Position numbers and translations under genes: made by a program. From Salinicola acroporae (GTDB lineage: Bacteria > Pseudomonadota > Gammaproteobacteria > Pseudomonadales > Halomonadaceae), in contig NZ_PZJW01000006.1 in the NCBI RefSeq assembly GCF_003206615.1, forward strand, positions 558,001 through 622,000: 64,000 bases of DNA. The letters are read 5' to 3'. This document shows positions 58,267-64,000 of the stretch, piece by piece. Under the pieces are notes generated by a model. It did not search any database. It had not been told where the DNA came from and was given only the letters and a program-made list of their open reading frames with translations. Position 1 is the first letter of the stretch; each line of letters opens with the position of its first letter.

Positions 58267-59256
58267 CTACTGGCTGCCGTCCCGTTCGGCACCGCCTTCA
58301 CGCCCTATCGCTTCCGTCTCCACAGGATCGAACCCCGCGCTGGGTGCGGCCCAGCGCCGGTCACCGGTGAACAGCGTCTCGACCAGCACCGGTGTCGATA
58401 TCCGGCGCACGCCGGCATCGAGCGTCGCCCGCCACCGATCCGCCTCGGCGATCGAGAGCGGATGTCCTTGTTCGAGCACGACGTGCACGGTGACGTACAG
58501 CAGCCGGCCCGGCCGTACCATCCGGATGTAGATGGCCTCGGTGGGAAGCGGTGCCAGCGCCGACGTCAGTGCGGCCCGGACAGGTTCGGCGATGGCAGGC
58601 TGTGGCGAACGGTTCAGCAGCTCCAGGATCGCGCGCCTGGCAACGCGGATGGGAACCCCCAGGCAGAGCAGCACAACAGCGATCACCAACCACGAGTCGA
58701 CATAGGGCACGATGGCGTGCCAGCCAAGGGCCTGGGCCACGGGGATCAGGCAGAAGGCCAACAGCACCGCAGCCGAGATCAGCGCATTGACCCGCCAGTT
58801 TTCGATGTCGGCCTCGAGCAAGGGGCTGCTGACATGCCGGCTGATGCGTTTCAGCGCGAATGCCGTCGCTACGCACGACGCGGTCGCCACGCCCGCATAG
58901 ACGATCGAGATACCGGCCGCGATCGCATTGCCACCGGTCAGCAACGCCGTGACGGCATTGAACAGGGCCAGTGCCGAGACACCCAGCATGAGCAGGCCCT
59001 TGCAGGCGTTGACCATCGACTCGAAGTAGCCGTAACCGAACGGATAGGTTTCGTCATCGGGGGAGAGGGCCAGACGCCCTACCCGTAACGTGAAAAGACC
59101 GACCACGGCATAGATCGCGTTGAACAGGCCATCGAGCAGAATCGCCTGGGAGCCTGACAGCGCGGAGATAATCAGCGCCATGATTCCAATGAACGCGGCC
59201 ACGGCCATGGAAAGGCGAAGTGCACCGCTCTCGGAGACTGGCTGGCCTGTCGCCAT
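58267..59256 (-). CDS. cation-diffusion-facilitator family protein with altered metal site
   Basis: 329 residues, six membrane helices and a C-terminal cytosolic domain. Aligned by eye with E. coli YiiP, the helix-2 DxxxD is DGLFN and the helix-5 HxxxD is NWRVN, so only one of four canonical ligands remains; the FGHGK after helix 2 reads FGYGY. It is either a transporter of another cation or a divergent paralogue. The ATG at 59256 has a strong GGGAGGGG ahead. Confidence 0.8.
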   Translation of the reverse strand: MATGQPVSESGALRLSMAVAAFIGIMALIISALSGSQAILLDGLFNAIYAVVGLFTLRVGRLALSPDDETYPFGYGYFESMVNACKGLLMLGVSALALFNAVTALLTGGNAIAAGISIVYAGVATASCVATAFALKRISRHVSSPLLEADIENWRVNALISAAVLLAFCLIPVAQALGWHAIVPYVDSWLVIAVVLLCLGVPIRVARRAILELLNRSPQPAIAEPVRAALTSALAPLPTEAIYIRMVRPGRLLYVTVHVVLEQGHPLSIAEADRWRATLDAGVRRISTPVLVETLFTGDRRWAAPSAGFDPVETEAIGREGGAERDGSQ

Positions 59257-59336
59257 TGCACCCCCTCCCCCCGAATACGCTCTCGATATCATTGAGTCAC
59301 CAGGCCACCGGACGACGCAGCGTCCTTCACGATCTG

Positions 59337-59342
59337 TATAAT
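59337..59342 (+). promoter_or_regulatory. consensus -10 element before a small membrane protein gene
   Basis: TATAAT, 48 bases before the ATG at 59391, with no recognisable -35 at 16-18 bases. Confidence 0.4.
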
Positions 59343-59390
59343 GCGCCGTCAACGAAACGCCACACTATCGACTCAGGAGCCGCCAGCTCG

Positions 59391-59552
59391 ATGGCCAACT
59401 ACGCTTGGGTAATCTCCATGCTCGCGATGACCGTCGCGTTCCCCACTTTCTTCCTCTTCAGCGCCACACGACGCCGCAGCCTGCTGGTGATCGCGCTGGT
59501 CTCCGTGGTGACCGCCATCGTCACGGCGCTGATCGCAGGGCTGACCCAGTAG
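59391..59552 (+). CDS. small two-helix membrane protein
   Basis: 53 residues: a first helix around AWVISMLAMTVAFPTFFLF, a basic turn ATRRR, and a second helix SLLVIALVSVVTAIVTALIA. AGGAG lies 12 bases before the ATG, rather far. A consensus -10 is located upstream. Convergent with the aldolase gene 11 bases away. Function unknown. Confidence 0.6.
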   Translation: MANYAWVISMLAMTVAFPTFFLFSATRRRSLLVIALVSVVTAIVTALIAGLTQ

Positions 59553-59563
59553 TATCGGGCGCG

Positions 59564-60349
59564 TCACTCGGCATAATCAGGCGCCGAACGCGCCAGCCGT
59601 CGGCGCACGCTCAACAGATGCAGCCTGGCGCTCTCCGGATCCTCTGCACGCATCTGAGCTGCGGTCCGGGCGGCGACCTCCGGCGGCACCGGCAGCACTT
59701 CCCTGCCGGATGCCATCGCCTTGAGCTGTACCTCTGCGGCGCGCTCCAGGAAGTAGAGATCGTCCCAGGCCTCGGCAATCGTCGGCGCGGTCACGATCAC
59801 GCCGTGATGACGCAGAAAGGCCACATCGGCGTCCCCCATGGCGGCCGCGATCCGATCCCCTTCCGCAACATCCAGCGCCAGGCCGTTATAGCACTCGTCG
59901 ACACAGGTCCGGCCATGAAACTTCAGTGCGGTCTGCCCCGCCCACAACAGCGGTTCTCCCGCGATCATGGTCAGCGCGGTGGCGTTGGGCATGTGCGTGT
60001 GAAAAGCGGCCCGAGCGCCGGGCTTGTGCCGGTGCAGCCGCGCGTGGATGTAGAACGCGGTCGCCTCGGGCACGCCATCACCGGCCAGGACCCGGCCGTG
60101 GAAATCGCAAATGAGCAGACTCGAGGCGGTAATCTCCTCGAAAGCCCAGCCATAGGGATTGACCAGAAACAGATCGTCCCGCCCGGGCACCAGCGCCGAG
60201 AAATGATTGCAGATACCTTCCCCCATCCCCAGCGCCGCCGCAATCCGGAAACAGGCCGCGAGATCTCTCCGCGCTTCCCGAATCGCCTCGCTGTCGAGCG
60301 TCTCGGTCACGCCGCCGACCGACGCGGCAGCCGTTAACTGCTGAGCCAT
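59564..60349 (-). CDS. class II aldolase/adducin family protein
   Basis: 261 residues. Zn ligands in FHTHMPNAT and FLRHHGVIV; ICNHFSALVPG, FLVNPYGWAFEEIT and AEAWDDLYFLERAAEVQLKAM are typical of the aldolase II subgroup without an assigned sugar. The ATG at 60349 follows AGGAG by 8 bases. Neighbours give no pathway clue; the 136 bases upstream show nothing. Confidence 0.88.
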   Translation of the reverse strand: MAQQLTAAASVGGVTETLDSEAIREARRDLAACFRIAAALGMGEGICNHFSALVPGRDDLFLVNPYGWAFEEITASSLLICDFHGRVLAGDGVPEATAFYIHARLHRHKPGARAAFHTHMPNATALTMIAGEPLLWAGQTALKFHGRTCVDECYNGLALDVAEGDRIAAAMGDADVAFLRHHGVIVTAPTIAEAWDDLYFLERAAEVQLKAMASGREVLPVPPEVAARTAAQMRAEDPESARLHLLSVRRRLARSAPDYAE

Positions 60350-60485
60350 TGCCTGGACTCCTATGATGATTGCCGGACGGCAGGGAAATCGAGATCGCCC
60401 GGGTGAAGGCCGAGAACGACGGGAAAGTCGCCGGAACCTACTGGCAGCGGCCTGGTCGGGCGCTGCGCAACCCTGGGAAGTGGCA

Positions 60486-60728
60486 CTAGTGCACGGTGGC
60501 AGGCGCTTCCTCCGCGGCGTCTTCTTCGTCGCCCTCCCAGAGATGGGTGCGGGTGATCGCATGGTCGAGCATTTCGCGCGCCACATCGAAGCGGCTGCGG
60601 CGCAGCAGTTCGACCGCTTCCTCGGAAAAACGGATCGAGACCAGCGGCTCGCCCGCTGCCTCCGCTGGACGCAGCACCACCTCGCCATCGGCGAGTTCGA
60701 CGATTTCCAGAATCGCGGTATCGGACAC
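60486..60728 (-). CDS. small acidic protein of the topA neighbourhood
   Basis: 80 residues from a GTG start with AGAGG 7 bases upstream: SDTAILEIVELADGEVVLRPAEAAGEPLVSIRF...FDVAREMLDHAI, ending in an acidic tail. A similar short gene lies near topA in Pseudomonas. A terminator upstream makes it a separate transcription unit from topA. Function unknown. Confidence 0.75.
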   Translation of the reverse strand: MSDTAILEIVELADGEVVLRPAEAAGEPLVSIRFSEEAVELLRRSRFDVAREMLDHAITRTHLWEGDEEDAAEEAPATVH

Positions 60729-60780
60729 GGCTAACCTCTCTTGTCGTGGCGGTGACGACACAAGTCAAAGATGAGACCAA

Positions 60781-60813
60781 TAAAAAACGACCAGAGCCTG
60801 GGCCCCGGTCGTT
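60781..60813 (-). terminator. intrinsic terminator of the topA operon
   Basis: AACGACC / GGTCGTT arms around a GC-rich 14-base loop, followed leftward by a T run. Confidence 0.85.
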
Positions 60814-60852
60814 GATGTCTTCATCCAGCCTAACATGGCCAACCGGCGCCAG

Positions 60853-61311
60853 TCACCATTCGCGACTGCCTTCGCGCAGCTCCGAGAGCAGCGTCTTGAA
60901 TTCGCCCACGCACCAGCGCAGGGCGTCTCCCAGCGCGGGTTCGCCGCCACTAGCGATCAATCCGGTACGCGTGTCGCGACGGGCCGCGCCGTCGTCACCG
61001 TGGAGTGCCGCCAGGCGTGACAGCAGCAGCGAGAGCCAGCTATCGGGGTCACCGGCCAGCGCCCGCAGGCGCTCCAGTTCGGCGACGCTGGCCGAGGTCG
61101 CCCCCAGCCAGGCGCGCCAGCCATCATGAGCCAGGTCGGTATGCTCGGTGACCTCACGCAGCAGCGCATTCAGCGCCAGCTCCAGTTGACCCAGCGCGCC
61201 CTCCTCCAGCGCCATGCGACGCGCCATCGCCTGTTCGTCGTCGCCCGGCTCGATCGCCAGCAGCAGCTCGGCCTGATAGAGCAGCTGGTTGGTGCGGGCC
61301 GGCGACGTCAT
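60853..61311 (-). CDS. DUF6586-type protein downstream of topA
   Basis: 152 residues, mostly helical: [48 protein letters not shown] and [18 protein letters not shown]. Overlaps topA by ATGA, so its translation is coupled to topoisomerase I. Assigned to DUF6586 from memory of the conserved topA neighbour; role unknown. Confidence 0.75.
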   Translation of the reverse strand: MTSPARTNQLLYQAELLLAIEPGDDEQAMARRMALEEGALGQLELALNALLREVTEHTDLAHDGWRAWLGATSASVAELERLRALAGDPDSWLSLLLSRLAALHGDDGAARRDTRTGLIASGGEPALGDALRWCVGEFKTLLSELREGSREW

Positions 61312-63929
61312 TTGCGCTTGTCCTCCACCTGCCAGCGCCCATCTTCATAGACCGCGCGCCAGCCGGTCGCCTTGCCGTCTTCGTCGGTCATCACAAACTG
61401 GCTCTTGGCCTTGCGCGAGAAGCGGATCTGCGCGGGCCGGCCATCCGGATCCTCGCTCGGCGCCTCGAGCAGGAAGTGATACTTCTCCGGCAGGGCGTCG
61501 GCATGCGCCTTGAGTTCCTTGACCAGCGGCGGGCGTGTCTCCCGGTTCTTGGGAAACTGGCTGGCCGCCAGGAACAGGCCGCTGGCGCCGTCACGCAGCA
61601 CGTAGTGGTCGTCGACCTTCTGGCAAGGCAGCTCCGGCATCGGGATCGGATCCATCTTGGGAGGCGCGACCTCGCCGCTTCTCAACAGCTTGCGGGTATT
61701 GCCGCAAGCCTCGTTGGTGCAGGCGAAGTACTTGCCGAAACGCCCGCTCTTGAGCTGCATCTCGGAACCGCACTTGTCGCACTCGATCACCGGACCGTCG
61801 TAACCCTTGATCCGGAAGCGCCCCTGTTCGATCTCGTAGTAACCATCGTCGTCGTTGCTGATGTAGAGCTTGCGCCCCTCGTCGATGAGATAGCTGTCCA
61901 TCGCCGTACCGGTGTTCGGATTGCGCCGCTTGGCACGCAGGGCCTCCGTCTCGGCGGCCTCGTCGGCCTCGGCCGGCACCGCCTCCTCTCCCGGGATCAG
62001 GTCAATGGTGGTCTTGCAGCGCTCCTTCGGTGGCAGGTTGTAGCCGGAGCACCCCAGGAACACGCCAGTCGATGCAATCCGAATCTGCATCGGCCGGCCG
62101 CAGGTCGGACAGGCGATATCGGTCTCGACCGGCTCGTTGGGCCGCATGCCCTCCTCGCCCTCGGCACGCTCCAACTTGCGCTTGAAATCGGCATAGAAAG
62201 CATCGAGAAGCCGCTGCCACTGCTCGTGCCCCTCGGCAACCTCGTCGAGACGGTCTTCCATCCGCGCCGTGAATCCGTAGTCCAGCAGGTCGTTGAACGA
62301 CTCCACCAGGCGATCGGTGACGATCTCGCCCAGCTTCTCGGCGTAGAAACGCCGGTTGTCGAGCTTGGCGTAGCCCCTGTCCTGTATGGTCGAGATGATC
62401 GCCGCGTAGGTCGAAGGGCGTCCGATCCCGCGCTTCTCGAGCTCCTTGACCAGGCTGGCCTCGGTGTAGCGCGCGGGGGGCTTGGTGAAGTGCTGCTGCG
62501 GGTCGATCCGATCGACCGCGAGACTTGCGCCCTCGCCGATATCCGGCAGCTGGGTCTGCTCGTCCTTCTTGGCGATCGGCTTCATCACCCGGGTATAGCC
62601 GTCGAACTTGAGCACGCGACCACGGGCCTTGAGCTCGAAGCCCGAGGTCTCGATCGTGAGGGTGGTGGCGAGATACTCCGCCGGCACCATCTGGCAGGCC
62701 ACGAACTGACGCCAGATCAACTCGTAGAGCCGCTGGGCGTCACGCTCGACGGGCAGGTCGTCGGCCCGCTGGCTGACATTGGAGGGACGAATCGCTTCGT
62801 GTGCCTCCTGGGCATTCTGCTTGCTCGAGTAGCGATTCGGCGCATCCGGCAGGTAACGCTCGCCGAACTCCGATTGAATGTAGTCGCGCACCCCGGTGAC
62901 CGCATCCTGGGACAGGTTGGTCGAGTCGGTACGCATATAGGTGATGTAGCCGCCCTCGTAGAGCCGCTGGGCCAGCGTCATGGTCTTCTTGACCGAGAAT
63001 CCAAGACGCCCGCTCGCGGCCTGCTGCAGCGTCGAGGTGATGAACGGCGCATTGGGCTTGGAACTGGTCGGACGCGTTTCGCGACTGGTGACTTCCAGGG
63101 CGTCCTGACGCAGCGGGGCGATGCGCTCCAGGGTCTCCTGCTCGGAAGTCGGCCGGAATGCCTCACCATTCTGACGCACGACCTCGAAGCGTACCGGCTC
63201 GCCATCGGCGGTAACGGTATCCGCGTGTACGTCCCAGAACTCTTCCGGCACGAAGGCCCGGATATCGCGTTCCCGATCGACGATCAAGCGCACCGCCACC
63301 GACTGGACGCGCCCCGCCGACAGCCCTCGAGCGACCTTGCTCCAGAGCAGCGGGGAGATCATGAAGCCGACCACGCGATCCAGGAAACGCCGGCTCTGCT
63401 GCGCCTCGACCCGGGCGATATTGAGGGTGCCGGGCTGTTTGAAAGCTTCCTGGATGGCGTTCTTGGTGATCTCGTTGAAGACTACCCGCTTGTAGCGGGA
63501 GTCGTCGCCACCAATGGTCTCTTTCAAATGCCAGGCGATCGCTTCTCCCTCGCGATCCAGATCGGTCGCGAGATAAATAGTGTCGCTCTTGTCGGCGAGC
63601 TTCTTGAGCTCGTCGACCACCTTCTCCTTGCCCGGCAGGATCTCGTAGTTGGCCCGCCAGCCGTGTTCGGGATCGATCCCCATGCGGCGGATCAACTGAT
63701 CCCACTGCTTTTGCTTCTTGTAGCTCGCCTTCTCGTCCGGCGACATCTTGCGCGTGATCGCCGCCTGCTTGGCGCGCTCCTTGGGATCGCTGGCCTGCTT
63801 GGAGGAACCACTGGTCGGCAGATCACGAATATGCCCGACGCTCGATTTCACCACGAAATCGTTGCCGAGATACTTGTTGATGGTCTTGGCCTTGGCCGGT
63901 GACTCGACGATAACCAGTGACTTGCCCAT
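61308..63929 (-). CDS. topA: DNA topoisomerase I
   Basis: 873 residues. Type IA enzyme that relaxes negative supercoils. The TOPRIM domain starts at [21 protein letters not shown] and holds the acidic [17 protein letters not shown]; the active-site Tyr is in [15 protein letters not shown]. Two C-terminal zinc fingers are visible (CPTCGRPM...C...C and CDKCGSEM...CTNEAC), followed by a basic tail. The start [11 protein letters not shown] is the usual one. Confidence 0.97.
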   Translation of the reverse strand: MGKSLVIVESPAKAKTINKYLGNDFVVKSSVGHIRDLPTSGSSKQASDPKERAKQAAITRKMSPDEKASYKKQKQWDQLIRRMGIDPEHGWRANYEILPGKEKVVDELKKLADKSDTIYLATDLDREGEAIAWHLKETIGGDDSRYKRVVFNEITKNAIQEAFKQPGTLNIARVEAQQSRRFLDRVVGFMISPLLWSKVARGLSAGRVQSVAVRLIVDRERDIRAFVPEEFWDVHADTVTADGEPVRFEVVRQNGEAFRPTSEQETLERIAPLRQDALEVTSRETRPTSSKPNAPFITSTLQQAASGRLGFSVKKTMTLAQRLYEGGYITYMRTDSTNLSQDAVTGVRDYIQSEFGERYLPDAPNRYSSKQNAQEAHEAIRPSNVSQRADDLPVERDAQRLYELIWRQFVACQMVPAEYLATTLTIETSGFELKARGRVLKFDGYTRVMKPIAKKDEQTQLPDIGEGASLAVDRIDPQQHFTKPPARYTEASLVKELEKRGIGRPSTYAAIISTIQDRGYAKLDNRRFYAEKLGEIVTDRLVESFNDLLDYGFTARMEDRLDEVAEGHEQWQRLLDAFYADFKRKLERAEGEEGMRPNEPVETDIACPTCGRPMQIRIASTGVFLGCSGYNLPPKERCKTTIDLIPGEEAVPAEADEAAETEALRAKRRNPNTGTAMDSYLIDEGRKLYISNDDDGYYEIEQGRFRIKGYDGPVIECDKCGSEMQLKSGRFGKYFACTNEACGNTRKLLRSGEVAPPKMDPIPMPELPCQKVDDHYVLRDGASGLFLAASQFPKNRETRPPLVKELKAHADALPEKYHFLLEAPSEDPDGRPAQIRFSRKAKSQFVMTDEDGKATGWRAVYEDGRWQVEDKRK

Positions 63930-63942
63930 AGCGCTCCTGCTT

Positions 63943-63978
63943 CTTTATATCGTGCGGCGATTTGATATCGTGCGGCGA
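63943..63978 (-). repeat. tandem 18-bp duplication upstream of topA
   Basis: Reading leftward, TCGCCGCACGATATCAAA is followed immediately by TCGCCGCACGATATAAAG, 16 of 18 bases identical. Each unit contains a -10-like hexamer (TATCAA, TATAAA). The region ends 13 bases before the topA ATG; the -35 zone lies near or beyond the window edge. Confidence 0.85.
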
Positions 63979-64000
63979 CCGATGACGTGCTCGACGGCCG

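Noticed and set aside
61476-63902. An 808-codon open frame on the plus strand opposite topA
   Set aside because: Antisense shadow of topA caused by high GC and codon bias; no domain is recognisable, while the minus strand encodes a full topoisomerase.

Overview
The window is a GC-rich, densely coding stretch of chromosome from a gammaproteobacterium. Gene content and order fit a halophilic relative of Pseudomonas, most likely the Halomonadaceae (Halomonas, Salinicola or Chromohalobacter type). The reasons are a long backbone that, from memory, runs parallel to the Pseudomonas etf-holB-fab-rne-lpxK-comEC-lol-nqr-gap-mfd-topA region, a Tus-like protein, and an intergenic AAGCTCG heptamer array. 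No plasmid, phage, transposon, CRISPR, tRNA or rRNA feature was seen. The species assignment is inference.

Layout. 1-1 kb: the end of a membrane protein gene and an unknown gene. 1-5 kb: divergent etfBA and etf-QO, the route from acyl-CoA dehydrogenases to the quinone pool. 5-8.6 kb: rhodanese, UvrD-like helicase and DUF1285. 8.7-18.6 kb: one long leftward series, yceD-rpmF-plsX-fabD-fabG-acpP-fabF-pabC-mltG-tmk-holB-tatD, linking ribosome, phospholipid, fatty-acid, folate, cell-wall and replication functions; yceD has a near-consensus promoter so close to its ATG that the mRNA looks leaderless. 18.7-26.3 kb: yceF, sppA, a HAD phosphatase, rluC and a very long RNase E gene with a long untranslated leader. 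26.6-37.3 kb: envelope genes murB, a low-molecular-weight phosphatase, kdsB, ycaR, lpxK, msbA, comEC, a DUF2062 gene, lolD and lolC. 37.6-40.6 kb: agmatine-to-putrescine genes aguA-aguB, then a tus homologue. 40.7-49.4 kb: sthA and a complete Na+-pumping NADH:quinone reductase operon with its maturation factors apbE and nqrM. 49.7-55 kb: gap and divergent mfd, with a HexR-type palindrome between them. 55-64 kb: metallophosphoesterase, glutamate-synthase-like FMN protein, an unusual CDF-type transporter, a class II aldolase and topA with two downstream small genes.

The window is mostly housekeeping, so the points worth a second look are regulatory or structural. They are: a Tus homologue outside the enterics with Ter-like cores in fork-trap geometry; a small membrane-protein gene cut by an in-frame TAA; a Ser in place of the expected FMN-acceptor Thr of NqrC; paired TGACGTCA palindromes before nqrA; mutually exclusive hairpins between acpP and fabF; a CDF-family protein lacking most of its metal ligands; and a tandem 18-bp duplication just upstream of topA. 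Statements about family motifs and about gene order in other species come from memory and were not checked against databases.
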